Shown: positions 27,265-36,078 of the stretch, in pieces
Layout: each line of letters begins with the position of its first letter
Position numbering within the stretch: the stretch's first letter is position 1
From: Myxococcales bacterium
GTDB lineage: Bacteria > Myxococcota_A > Polyangia > Polyangiales > Ga0077539
DNA length: 64,000 nucleotides
Direction: 5' to 3'
NCBI GenBank assembly: GCA_013298625.1
Contig: JAAFIF010000014.1
Location: 1 to 64,000, forward strand
Program-made: the position numbers and the translations under genes
The notes under the pieces: model-generated
What the model was told of the DNA's origin: nothing
What the model saw: only the letters and a program-made list of their open reading frames with translations
Database searches by the model: none

Positions 27265-29640
27265 ATGCACCACACACCCCGCGCGGGACGCAATCGAACT
27301 GCGGCGCTCGCATCATGCCTCGTCGTGACTGTCGCCTGCGGGTCGCCGAGCCCTGTTCCTGCGCCGGACGCGCGGCCCGACGGCGCCGCGGACTCTGGAA
27401 TCGCGATGATGGACAGCGGCGCGGATGCCGCCGTGATGGACACGGGCGTCGCTCCCTCTGAAGACGCCGCGCTCGACTCGGGCACGAGCAGCGACTCGTC
27501 CGTGCGCTGCCTCGCCCCCGAAGCGCCCTGCGGCGCGACCTGTCGCAACCTCGCCGCGGACCCGATGAACTGCGGCTCGTGCGGGACCACCTGCGGCGCC
27601 GGTCAGGTCTGTTCGAACGGGAGCTGCCAGCTCAGCTGCGACAGCCCCTTCGTCGCGTGCAACGGGACCTGCGTCGACCCGCGCACGGACAGCCGCAACT
27701 GCGGCACCTGCGGGACCACCTGCGGCGCAGGCCGACTCTGTTCGTCCGGTCGCTGCGAGGCCATGTGCGGCGTGGGCCTGACGGCGTGCATGTTCGAAGG
27801 CGCGATGTCCTGCGCGGACACCGCGACGGACCCGCGCAGCTGCGGCCGCTGCGGCAACGTCTGCGCCCTCGGCCAGTCCTGCGTCTCGGGCAACTGCATG
27901 AACCCCTGCTCCGTCGGCGAGGCCCGCTGCAGCGGCGTGTGCGTCAACACCAACACGGACCCGATGAACTGCGGCTCGTGCGGCAACGGGTGCGCCCTCG
28001 GTCAGACCTGCGCGATGGGGCGCTGCACGGGGACCGCGACGTGCGGGATGGGCACCACGCTCTGCAGCGGGCTGTGCGTGGACACGCTGGCGGACTCGGC
28101 CAACTGCGGTCGCTGCGGCAACGCGTGCGGCGCCTCGGAGGTCTGCGTCGAGGGCGCGTGCGCGCGCACGTGTACGGCGCCGAGCATGACGTGCATGGGC
28201 GCGTGCATCGACGTTCGCTCGGACCGCGCCAACTGCGGCTCTTGCGGAAACGCCTGCCCCGCTGGGCAGACGTGCACCGCGGGCGCGTGCGTGTGCCCGG
28301 CGGGGACGACGTCGTGCGGCGGCGCGTGCGTGGACACCAGCAGCAGCAACGCGCACTGCGGCAGCTGCGGCCGCGCGTGCTCGGGCGGCGCGATGTGCGT
28401 CGCCGGCGCGTGCGTGATGACCTGCGCTGCGCCGACGACGATGTGCTCGGGCTCGTGCGTCAACACCAGCACCAGCAGCGCGCACTGCGGCGGCTGCGGC
28501 ATGGCGTGTCGCTCGAGCGAGGTGTGCGCGTCGGGCCGCTGCCGACCTGCGCCCAACACCGTCGCGCTCGGGGCCGATCACGCGTGCGCGATTCGGCCGA
28601 GCGGGGTCGTCGCGTGCTGGGGCTACAACGCGTGGGGGCAGCTCGGCGACGGCGCGACCGCGAATCGCAACCTCGCGGTCAACGTGACGGGGATCACCAA
28701 CGCCACTGAAATCGCAGGCGGAATGGGCTCGACGTACGCCCTCCGCGCGGACGGGACCGTCAGCGCGTGGGGGCTCAACACCTCGCGTCAGCTCGGCGAC
28801 GGGACGGTGACCACGCGCACGACGCCGGTGACCGTGGTGGGGGCGACCAACGTCGTGCAGATCACCAGCGGGAGCTTGTTCGCGTGCGCGCTGCGGGCGA
28901 ACGGGACGGTGCTGTGCTGGGGCGCCAACGGCTCGGGGCAGCTCGGCGCGGGCTCGACGAGCACCACGGGCGGCCCGAGCGAAGTGGTGGGACTCACGGA
29001 CGCGGTCGAGATCGCCTCGGGCCACGCGCACACGTGCGCGCGTCGCGCGACGGGCAACGTCGTGTGCTGGGGATGGAACAACGTCGGGCAGATCGGCGAC
29101 GCGACGACGACGGTGCGGACGGCGCCGGTGATGGTTCCGATGATCTCGGACTCGGTGGGGTTGGCCTTGGGCTTCGCGCACACGTGCGTGCTGCGCGCGA
29201 GCGGCGAGGTCACGTGCTGGGGGCAGAACACGTACGGTCAGCTCGGCGACGGGACGACCCGCGCGCGCAACACGCAGGCGCCGGTGCTCGGGCTCACGGA
29301 CGCGGTCGAGATCGTCTCGACGATGGACTACTTCAGCTCGTACACGAGCCTCCCGTACGCCGACCGTGTGTGCGCTCGTCGCCGCAGCGGAACCGTCGTG
29401 TGCTGGGGCTACAACGGCAACGGTCAGGTGGGCGACTCGACGACGACCAATCGCCTGACGCCCACCGCGGTCGTGGGGCTCTCGGACGTGACCGAGCTCG
29501 CGCCTGCGGGCCGTCGCCACACCTGCGCGCGCCGGGTCGATGGAACGGTCGCGTGCTGGGGCTACGGCGTGAGCGGGCAGCTGGGCAACGGGATGAGCGT
29601 TCCGCGCACGGCGCCCGTGACGGTGACGGGCGTTCCGTAA
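27265..29640 (+). CDS. Secreted Cys-rich/RCC1-repeat protein, probable lipoprotein
   Basis: A 791-residue exported protein. The N-terminus has a hydrophobic stretch ending in VVTVAC, a poor but possible lipobox, followed by an Asp/Ala/Ser-rich linker of about 60 residues. Residues 80-425 consist of about nine Cys-rich modules of the type NCGSCGTTCGAGQVC, each about 37 residues with seven or eight cysteines. From residue 430 to the end there are seven RCC1-like repeats, recognisable by CAIRPSGVVACWGYN and similar W-G-x-N-x-x-G-Q-L-G-D cores. They should form a seven-bladed propeller, probably a surface binding domain. GGAG precedes the ATG. It converges with the livF end of the next gene at a 39-bp gap. 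Confidence 0.8.
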   Translation: MHHTPRAGRNRTAALASCLVVTVACGSPSPVPAPDARPDGAADSGIAMMDSGADAAVMDTGVAPSEDAALDSGTSSDSSVRCLAPEAPCGATCRNLAADPMNCGSCGTTCGAGQVCSNGSCQLSCDSPFVACNGTCVDPRTDSRNCGTCGTTCGAGRLCSSGRCEAMCGVGLTACMFEGAMSCADTATDPRSCGRCGNVCALGQSCVSGNCMNPCSVGEARCSGVCVNTNTDPMNCGSCGNGCALGQTCAMGRCTGTATCGMGTTLCSGLCVDTLADSANCGRCGNACGASEVCVEGACARTCTAPSMTCMGACIDVRSDRANCGSCGNACPAGQTCTAGACVCPAGTTSCGGACVDTSSSNAHCGSCGRACSGGAMCVAGACVMTCAAPTTMCSGSCVNTSTSSAHCGGCGMACRSSEVCASGRCRPAPNTVALGADHACAIRPSGVVACWGYNAWGQLGDGATANRNLAVNVTGITNATEIAGGMGSTYALRADGTVSAWGLNTSRQLGDGTVTTRTTPVTVVGATNVVQITSGSLFACALRANGTVLCWGANGSGQLGAGSTSTTGGPSEVVGLTDAVEIASGHAHTCARRATGNVVCWGWNNVGQIGDATTTVRTAPVMVPMISDSVGLALGFAHTCVLRASGEVTCWGQNTYGQLGDGTTRARNTQAPVLGLTDAVEIVSTMDYFSSYTSLPYADRVCARRRSGTVVCWGYNGNGQVGDSTTTNRLTPTAVVGLSDVTELAPAGRRHTCARRVDGTVACWGYGVSGQLGNGMSVPRTAPVTVTGVP
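27520..28550 (+). repeat. Tandem Cys-rich modules within the RCC1-type gene
   Basis: About nine imperfect repeats of roughly 110 bp encode modules with the core NCGSCGxxCxxGQxC. They differ in sequence and so are old duplications. Confidence 0.75.
28560..29637 (+). repeat. RCC1-type propeller repeats
   Basis: Seven imperfect repeats of about 150 bp encode units with the core CWGxNxxGQLGDG. Seven units match the seven blades of an RCC1 propeller. Confidence 0.75.
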
Positions 29641-29679
29641 GCAGAATCGCAGGGGGAGCGCGCTGCGAGAGAGCGTCGC

Positions 29680-31233
29680 TCAGTGCACGCTCTCGCCGAG
29701 GTACGCGCCCTTGACGCGCTCGTCGTCCCTGAGCTCGCGGGCGCTGCCGCTCAGCACGATTTCTCCGGTCACGAGCACGTACGCGCGCTGCGCGGCGGCG
29801 AGCGCCCTGCGGGTGTTCTGCTCGACGAGCAGCACGGTGGTGCCCTCTTTGCGGATCTTCTCGATGCCTTCGAAGATCTGATCCACGAGCACCGGAGCGA
29901 TGCCGAGCGAGGGCTCGTCGAGCATGACCAGCTTGGGCCCGCTCATGAGCGCGCGCGCGATGGCCAGCATCTGCTGCTCTCCGCCCGAGAGCGTCCCGCC
30001 GAGCTGCGCCATGCGCTCTCCCAGTCGGGGGAAGAGCTGCACCGCGCGCTCGAGCCGCTGCGCGATCTTCGCGGCGTCGTTTACGGTGTACGCGCCGAGG
30101 TCCAGGTTCTCTCGCACCGTGAGGTTCGGAAAGATCGCGCGCCCCTCGGGCGAGAGCGCCATCCCCATGGTGACCAGCGTGTGCGGCGCGACGTCGGTGA
30201 GGTCCTTGCCGTCGAAGGTGACCTTGCCGCCCTTCCACGGGAGGACCTTGGCGATGGCCTTGAGCGTGCTGGTTTTTCCCGCGCCGTTCGCGCCGATGAG
30301 GGCGACGAGCTCGCCCTTGCGCACCTCGAGCGAGATGCCTTTGACGGCTTTGATTCCGCCGTAGGCCACTTGAAGGTTCTCGACTTTGAGCAAGGGCTCG
30401 CCGTCCTGCGCGACCTCTCGCGCGGCTTCGTCCGCGGCGCTCTGTCCCCCCGTGGCCTGCTCGTCGCCTTTGCCGAGGTACGCTTCGAGCACCTTGGGGT
30501 GGTTCTTGACCACGTCGGGCGTGCCCGAGGCGATGGTCTCGCCGCGATCCATCACGTGGATGTGCTCGCAGACGTTCATCACCACTTGCATGTTGTGCTC
30601 GACGAGGACGACCGTGAGCGCGAAGTCCTTTCGCAGCGCGCGGATCTGCTCTTTGAGCACCTGGGCTTCGGTCGAGTTCATCCCCGCCGCGGGCTCGTCG
30701 AGCAAGAGCACCTTCGGCGTGAGCATCAGCGCGCGGGCGATCTCGAGGCGCCGCTGGTCTCCGTACGACAGCGAGCTCGATCGCTCGTCCTTCAAGTGCG
30801 CGAGCTTGAAGATGTCGAGCAGCTTCTCGGCGCGCTCGATCTGCGACCGCTCGTCTTCGTCGTAGCGCTTCGTGCGAAAGAAGCTGTCGAACAAGCGGGC
30901 CTTCGAGCGCAGGTGGCCTGCGACGAGCACGTTTTCGCGGACCGTGAGCGTCCCGAACAAGCGGATGTTCTGAAACGTTCGCCCGATGCCGAGGCCTGCG
31001 ATGCGGTAGGGCTCGAGGCCGTCGATGCGCTCGCCGAAGAGCTTCACCGTCCCGCCGGTGGGCGTGTAGACGCCGGTGACGCAGTTGAAGACCGTGGTCT
31101 TTCCGGCGCCGTTGGGGCCGATCAAGCCGAAGATCGACCCTTCGGGAACGCTGAGGCTCACGCCGCCGATCGCGCGCAAGCCGCCGAACACCATCTCGAT
31201 GTTGTCGAGTTCGAGCGCCGCGCGATCAGCCAT
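29680..31233 (-). CDS. Fused LivG-LivF branched-chain amino acid ABC ATPase
   Basis: A 517-residue protein with two complete ATPase domains, normally encoded as separate LivG and LivF subunits. The first has GPNGAGKTT, LSYGDQRR and LLLDEPAAG. The second, from about residue 280, has GANGAGKTS, LSGGEQQ and MLDEPSLG, and the LivF-type TVRENLDLGAY. A linker of about 35 residues joins them. Together they would power uptake of branched-chain amino acids or related amides with LivH, LivM and a binding protein. The gene overlaps the end of livM by eight bases, so the pair is cotranscribed. Confidence 0.9.
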   Translation of the reverse strand: MADRAALELDNIEMVFGGLRAIGGVSLSVPEGSIFGLIGPNGAGKTTVFNCVTGVYTPTGGTVKLFGERIDGLEPYRIAGLGIGRTFQNIRLFGTLTVRENVLVAGHLRSKARLFDSFFRTKRYDEDERSQIERAEKLLDIFKLAHLKDERSSSLSYGDQRRLEIARALMLTPKVLLLDEPAAGMNSTEAQVLKEQIRALRKDFALTVVLVEHNMQVVMNVCEHIHVMDRGETIASGTPDVVKNHPKVLEAYLGKGDEQATGGQSAADEAAREVAQDGEPLLKVENLQVAYGGIKAVKGISLEVRKGELVALIGANGAGKTSTLKAIAKVLPWKGGKVTFDGKDLTDVAPHTLVTMGMALSPEGRAIFPNLTVRENLDLGAYTVNDAAKIAQRLERAVQLFPRLGERMAQLGGTLSGGEQQMLAIARALMSGPKLVMLDEPSLGIAPVLVDQIFEGIEKIRKEGTTVLLVEQNTRRALAAAQRAYVLVTGEIVLSGSARELRDDERVKGAYLGESVH

Positions 31234-32290
31234 GGCTCGCTCCTTCTGCTTTGTTCTTCTTGCGTCCGCCGAGGAGCGCGCTCAGCCGAAACTCTCGCGT
31301 CCCCAAGATGCCCTGCGGCCTGAGCAGCATGAGCAAGATGAGGGCGAGGGCGTAGACGATCAGCCGGATGTTTCCTGCGTTTTCTCGAAGGAGCTGCGCC
31401 GCGGTGCCCGCGCCTCCGAGGAGGCTGGGCAGCTCTTTGAGCAGCTCGAGCAAGATGCCCACGAGCAGGCCGCCGAGGATCGCCCCGGTGATGCTGCCGA
31501 GCCCGCCGAAGATGATCATCACCAGCATGTCGATGCTGCGATCGAGCCTGAAGGCTCCGGGGTCGATGTGCTGTCCGCCCGTCGCGTCGTGCGCGTACAG
31601 CGCGCCAGCGAAGCCCGTGATCATCGCGCTGACCGCGAAGGCGAGGACCTTGTAGCGCGTGGTGTCGACGCCCACGGCTTCGGCGGCGATCTCGTCTTCG
31701 CGGATCGCGGCGAGGGCGCGGCCGTGCGACGAGTACGTGAGGTTCCACGTGAGGGCGACGGCGAGCACCGCGCCGCCGAGGATCCACGCGAGCGTGGCGT
31801 ACGCGGGGATGCTGGCGACGCCGAGGGGATAGCCTTGCGAGCCGCCGATGGCGGGGGTGCTCTCGATCGAGATGCGGATGATCTCGCCGAAGCCCAACGT
31901 CACGATCGCGAGATAATCTCCACGCAGACGCAAGCTGGGGACGCCCACCAGCACGCCCGCGACGCCCGCCGCGCACACGCCCGCGAAGAGCGCGGACACG
32001 AGCGTGAGCGCGGAGCCCACGGCCCCTGGGACGATCGCTTGGAGCTTCGCGTCGATCGCGACGCTGGTGATGGACGCTGCGTACGCGCCGACCGCCATGA
32101 AGCCCGCGTGGCCGATGGAGAACTGCCCCGTGGTGCCGTTGACGAGGTTGAGCGCGACCGCGAGCATCACGTTGATCGTGCAGACGGCGAGCACGCGCAC
32201 GATGTACGGCGTAAACAGCGCGGACGCGGCGAACTGCACGCCCACCACGAGCGCGAGCGCGAGCACGACGAGGCCGATCCTTCGAGCCAT
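31226..32290 (-). CDS. livM: Branched-chain amino acid ABC permease LivM
   Basis: A 354-residue inner-membrane permease with about nine hydrophobic segments. ALNLVNGTTGQFSIGHAGFM and the later SLRLRGDYLAIVTLGFGE (fragments) are typical of LivM. I start at the ATG at 32290 (MARRIGLV) because the upstream extension is not hydrophobic and crosses the divergent intergenic region. It overlaps the ATPase gene by eight bases. The second permease (LivH) and the binding protein (LivK) are not in this window; upstream lies the divergent malQ. Confidence 0.88.
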   Translation of the reverse strand: MARRIGLVVLALALVVGVQFAASALFTPYIVRVLAVCTINVMLAVALNLVNGTTGQFSIGHAGFMAVGAYAASITSVAIDAKLQAIVPGAVGSALTLVSALFAGVCAAGVAGVLVGVPSLRLRGDYLAIVTLGFGEIIRISIESTPAIGGSQGYPLGVASIPAYATLAWILGGAVLAVALTWNLTYSSHGRALAAIREDEIAAEAVGVDTTRYKVLAFAVSAMITGFAGALYAHDATGGQHIDPGAFRLDRSIDMLVMIIFGGLGSITGAILGGLLVGILLELLKELPSLLGGAGTAAQLLRENAGNIRLIVYALALILLMLLRPQGILGTREFRLSALLGGRKKNKAEGASHG

Positions 32291-32434
32291 CAACAGCGAT
32301 TCTCCCAGCGAGTTCAGAGGGGCAGAGGGCGCCGGAGGGTACAACAGTCCCGCGGGGAGCTATAGGCATCCGCGCGCGGGTCTTTGCCGTCACAGCCGCG
32401 GGCCGAACTGTGGTTCTCTCGTCGCTCGAAGCTG

Positions 32435-34060
32435 ATGGTTGACTCGAACTCCTCGGCTCGCCGCGTGGCGGGCGTCACGGTTCCGTTGTTCTCGCTGCGC
32501 AGCGCGCGCTCGTGGGGCATCGGAGAGATCACGGACCTGCCTGCGTTTTCGCAGTGGATGAGCGAATCAGCAGGGATTCGCCTCGTTCAGATCTTGCCCC
32601 TCGGAGAGATCGCCGGGACCGAGACCTCGCCGTACTCCGCGATGAGCGCGTTTGGCATCGACTGGCTGTACCTCGACCTCGACCGCGTGGCGGACCTCGA
32701 CACGAGCCCGCACGGGCTGCGCGAAGCGCTCGGCGGAGACATGGGCGTCGCGATCTTGCGCCGCGCGCGAGAGAGCGCTCGGGTCGACTACGAGGCCGTT
32801 CGCTTCGTGAAACAGCGCGCGTTGCAGTGGGCGTTTATGCGCTTCGAGCGCGAGCACCTCGGGCGCGGGTCCGATCGGGCGCGGGCGTTCGAGATGTGGA
32901 GCGCGGACGAGCGCCACTGGCTCGAGGACTACGCGCTGTTTCGCGCGCTGAAGGACGCTCGCAAAGGAGAGCCCTGGTGGAAGTGGGAGCGCCCGTTGCG
33001 CGACCGCGAGCCGTGGGCGCTCGACGGGGCGCGGCAAGAGTTCGCGCGGCCGGTGGCGTACTACAAGTATCTGCAGTGGCTCGCGCACGGGCAGTGGGAG
33101 CGCGCGCGGGCGCAGCTTCGCGAGAACGGGCTCGAGGTGATGGGCGATCTGCCCTTCATGGTGGGCCGCGACTCGGCGGACGTGTGGGGCAATCAGAAGG
33201 AGTTTCGGCACGACCGCAACGTGGGCGCGCCGGGCGATCAGTTCGACCCAGAGGGGCAGGACTGGGGCCTTCCGCCGTACAAATGGGAGGCGATGCGGGC
33301 CAATGATTTCGCGTGGCTGCGCCGCCGCGCGCGGTACGCCGGGTCGTTGTACGACCGGTTTCGCATCGACCACTTGATCGGGTTCTACCGCACGTACACC
33401 CGTCCGCTCGAGCCGCGCGACGCGCGTGGAAAGCTCGTCGAAGGCGCCTTCGATCCGCCCGAGGCGCGCGCGCAGCTCGCGCACGGCGAGCGCGTGGTGG
33501 GCGCGATGAAGACCGCGGGGCTCGAGCGCAGCGCGACGCTGGTGGCCGAGGACCTCGGGGTGATCCCCGAGTGGGTTCGCGCGTCGCTGCAGCGGCTGAA
33601 CGTCCCTGGCTACAAGGTCTTGATCTGGGAGAAGACCAACGACGGGGCGTTCAAGAACCCCGTGGAGTATCCCAGTCGAAGCGTGAGCGCGCTGGGGACG
33701 CACGACACGGATTCGTGCGTCACCTGGTGGGAGAGCCGGGACGAGCGCGAGCGGGCGGAGTTTGCGAAGATCCCCGCGGTGAGGGACAGGGCGAGCTCGC
33801 TGACCGCGCACTGGAGCCCGGCGGTGCACAGGGCGCTGCTCGACGCGATCCTGACCGCTGGCAGCGAGCTGTGCTTGTTGCTCATGCAAGACGTCCTCGC
33901 GGTGCGCGATCGCGTGAACACCCCTGGGACGGTGGGGCCGATGAACTGGACCTGGCGCTTGCCGGGGACGATCGAGACGCTGCGCTCGACGGTGAGCTAC
34001 GCGGCGAGCCTGGCCCGGGTGCGGGAGGCAATTCGCGCGGCGGGGCGAGACACCCGTTGA
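32435..34060 (+). CDS. malQ: 4-alpha-glucanotransferase (amylomaltase)
   Basis: A GH77 enzyme that transfers segments of alpha-1,4-glucan between chains, releasing glucose, in maltose and glycogen metabolism. The 541-residue protein has SPYSAMSAFGIDWLYLDL near the N-terminus, FRIDHLIGFYR with the Asp nucleophile, LVAEDLGVIP with the Glu general acid/base and GTHDTDS with the third carboxylate. The start at 32435 (MVDSNSS) avoids an unlikely basic leader. It is divergent from livM with 144 bp between. No glycogen or maltose genes are adjacent. The tRNA-Gln gene follows it by 47 bp. Confidence 0.92.
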   Translation: MVDSNSSARRVAGVTVPLFSLRSARSWGIGEITDLPAFSQWMSESAGIRLVQILPLGEIAGTETSPYSAMSAFGIDWLYLDLDRVADLDTSPHGLREALGGDMGVAILRRARESARVDYEAVRFVKQRALQWAFMRFEREHLGRGSDRARAFEMWSADERHWLEDYALFRALKDARKGEPWWKWERPLRDREPWALDGARQEFARPVAYYKYLQWLAHGQWERARAQLRENGLEVMGDLPFMVGRDSADVWGNQKEFRHDRNVGAPGDQFDPEGQDWGLPPYKWEAMRANDFAWLRRRARYAGSLYDRFRIDHLIGFYRTYTRPLEPRDARGKLVEGAFDPPEARAQLAHGERVVGAMKTAGLERSATLVAEDLGVIPEWVRASLQRLNVPGYKVLIWEKTNDGAFKNPVEYPSRSVSALGTHDTDSCVTWWESRDERERAEFAKIPAVRDRASSLTAHWSPAVHRALLDAILTAGSELCLLLMQDVLAVRDRVNTPGTVGPMNWTWRLPGTIETLRSTVSYAASLARVREAIRAAGRDTR

Positions 34061-34107
34061 CATACAGCGCGAGCAGGGCAAACCTCCGCGCCGCTTCCAG
34101 CACATCT

Positions 34108-34181
34108 TGTCGGGTCGTCTAAGGGCAGGACAGCGGGTTTTGGCTCCGCTTATGGGGGTTCGAATCCCTCCCCGACAGCCA
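34108..34181 (+). tRNA. tRNA-Gln (anticodon TTG), CCA encoded
   Basis: A complete cloverleaf: acceptor TGTCGGG pairs with CCCGACA, the anticodon stem GCGGG/TCCGC encloses the loop TTTTGGC with anticodon TTG, and the T arm has GGGGG-TTCGAAT-CCCTC. The discriminator G and CCA are encoded. TTG reads CAA, so it is tRNA-Gln. No integrase lies nearby. Confidence 0.95.
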
Positions 34182-34302
34182 AGCGAACAAACACTGGGAC
34201 GAAGAGCGACGGGGGGCTCTCTTCGCGCGGTGTTTTGCAGGGTGCGCTGCCGTGGACGCCGTTGTTTGGCGATCGCGAGCGGGCGGGATAGAGTCGGTTC
34301 TG

Positions 34303-34788
34303 ATGGGATCTACACCGCACTTCTTGAAGTTTGTTCGCGCGCTCGCGCTGGTGGGCGGAGGGGCGCTGGCCGCGTGCAGCACGCCGCCGGTGACCAACAA
34401 CGACGCCGCGACGGACGGCGCTGCGACGAGCGAGACGAGCGCTCCGGACGCGAGCGCGCAGCCCGACGTCTCGAGCCCCGACGCGACCACGGTGGACACC
34501 GGCGTGCTCGTGGACACGGGCGTGGGGGCAGATGCTGCGAGCGACGTGGCTGTCGCTGTGGACGCGGCGGATGCCCGCGCTGACGTGGGGGTTGATGTGT
34601 TGTCGGCCGACGGCAGCACCTGCCCCGAAGCGGCGCCGATGAACGCCGCTGCCTGCACGCTGAACGGCCAATCGTGCATGTACACGGGCGCGGGCGGAGA
34701 GTTCACCCAGTGCATGTGCGCGAGCGGGACGTGGATGTGCTTCACGGCGGTGCCTGGGCCGCTGCCGCCGCCCGAGCTGATGGCGTGA
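34303..34788 (+). CDS. Small lipoprotein with Asp/Ala/Val-rich linker and Cys-rich end
   Basis: A 161-residue protein. The signal ends with GGGALAAC, a good lipobox, so it should be lipidated. Residues 30-105 are a low-complexity Asp/Ala/Thr/Val linker typical of this organism's surface lipoproteins. The last 55 residues hold six cysteines (CPEAAPMNAAACTLNGQSC and CMCASGTWMC in fragments). I start at the ATG at 34303. Function unknown; it is downstream of the tRNA and monocistronic by position. Confidence 0.65.
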   Translation: MGSTPHFLKFVRALALVGGGALAACSTPPVTNNDAATDGAATSETSAPDASAQPDVSSPDATTVDTGVLVDTGVGADAASDVAVAVDAADARADVGVDVLSADGSTCPEAAPMNAAACTLNGQSCMYTGAGGEFTQCMCASGTWMCFTAVPGPLPPPELMA

Positions 34789-34949
34789 GCTGATCGTAGA
34801 GAGGGGGCAACGGGGCAGGGCGTTGCTGCGCTGCGTTGCACGCGCACGTTGCCGCGCCGCGACCGCCGATGCTGCGACGCAGCTGGCAGAGCACCCACGG
34901 CGGCGCTGTCAGCGCTCGGCGCGCGAGGGGTAAGTAGGCCTACTGCTTC

Positions 34950-36017
34950 ATGAGTCAACGCTCTCGCACGAAGCCGCGCGCGGCTTCTGAAGGCTCGGCC
35001 GCGCAGCGCGGCGTCGATGACACCGAAGCGCAGTTCGCGCGGTGGGCGATGGAGGTCGTCCGCTCGCTGCGCGCAGCGCGCTCTGCGCGGTCGTTTAGCG
35101 CTGCGCTCGGCTTCAAGAGCGACGTGGTTTCTCGCTGGGAGAACGGGACGCGCGACGTGCTCGCGGCGGAGGTGTTGCGCGCGATGAGCGTCGATGGGCA
35201 CTCTCCGTGGGAGCGGCTGCGGCGCTTCGACGCGCTGCTCGCGGACGCAGCCTCTCGCCACGGAGGCAGCGAGCACGAGCGCGTGGCGTGCTTTCTTCGC
35301 GGGCTGTGCGAGCACCGGTCGACCGCGTGGCTGGCGAGCGCGCTCGGGCTCTCGGGGCGCTCGGCGGACCGGATTCTCAGCGGCGAGTTCAACGTGCGCT
35401 TCTCGACGCTGCTGTGGATCGTCGAGGTGGTCTCGGGGCGCGCGGTCGAGTTCGTGATCGTGCTGCTCGGCGATCAGCTCAGCGCGACGCTGCTCGAGTG
35501 GACGCAGCAGCACCGGGCGAGGGTGCGCTTGTCCACGGATCGACCGCTCACCGAGGCGGTCATCGCGCTGATGTCCATCGACGCGTGGAAGGGCCGTCGC
35601 TCGGAGGACTGCCAGTGGCTCGCCGAGCGGCTGATGGTCTCGACGGACGACGTTCGTGCGACGCTCGATGACCTCGTGGCCGCGGGGCTCGTCGAGCGCA
35701 GCGGTGACCGTCACGGCGTGGCGACGCGGCGCGCGGTCAACCTTCGGATCGATCGCGACGTGGAGAACACCACGCGGTTTTGGTATCGCGAGGGCGCGCG
35801 CAGGCTCGAGAGCGAGCCGGCGCCGAGGCTGGGCTGGCTGGTGTTCAACACGTCGCAGGCCAACTGCCGGCGGGTGTACGCCGTGCTGCGCAACGCGTAC
35901 CGAGAGATCTCTGAGATCGCTCGGCAAGAGTGCGCCAACGAGCGGGCGATGCTGCTCTCGCTGGGGCTCTTTTCGCTGGATGGCGCGCTGCTAGACGTCG
36001 TCCCGGGCGGCGAGTAG
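34950..36017 (+). CDS. HTH regulator with helical C-terminal domain (TIGR02147/DUF4423-like), copy 1
   Basis: A 355-residue soluble protein. Residues 35-75 (LRAARSARSFSAALGF, then KSDVVSRWENG) form an XRE-type helix-turn-helix. A second DNA-binding-like segment is in LASALGLSGRSADRILSGE, and a winged-helix-like region is near residue 225 (LAERLMVSTDDVRATLDDLVA). The last 100 residues resemble the DUF4423 domain of the TIGR02147 family, common in Myxococcota and Fibrobacteres. It probably regulates transcription, but no target is visible. The next gene is a close paralog 61 bp downstream. Confidence 0.7.
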   Translation: MSQRSRTKPRAASEGSAAQRGVDDTEAQFARWAMEVVRSLRAARSARSFSAALGFKSDVVSRWENGTRDVLAAEVLRAMSVDGHSPWERLRRFDALLADAASRHGGSEHERVACFLRGLCEHRSTAWLASALGLSGRSADRILSGEFNVRFSTLLWIVEVVSGRAVEFVIVLLGDQLSATLLEWTQQHRARVRLSTDRPLTEAVIALMSIDAWKGRRSEDCQWLAERLMVSTDDVRATLDDLVAAGLVERSGDRHGVATRRAVNLRIDRDVENTTRFWYREGARRLESEPAPRLGWLVFNTSQANCRRVYAVLRNAYREISEIARQECANERAMLLSLGLFSLDGALLDVVPGGE

Positions 36018-36078
36018 CGGTTATGCTCGTCCGATGTTGTGCGCGACAGGAGAGCTCGCGCGGCGTGTGTAAGGAGCG

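Noticed and set aside
34108-34181. tRNA-Gln as an integration site of a mobile element
   Set aside because: No integrase, no direct repeat of the tRNA end and no change in codon use nearby.
34119-35927. Minus-strand open frame of 602 codons overlapping the tRNA-Gln
   Set aside because: Runs through a tRNA and opposite an HTH gene; no protein features.
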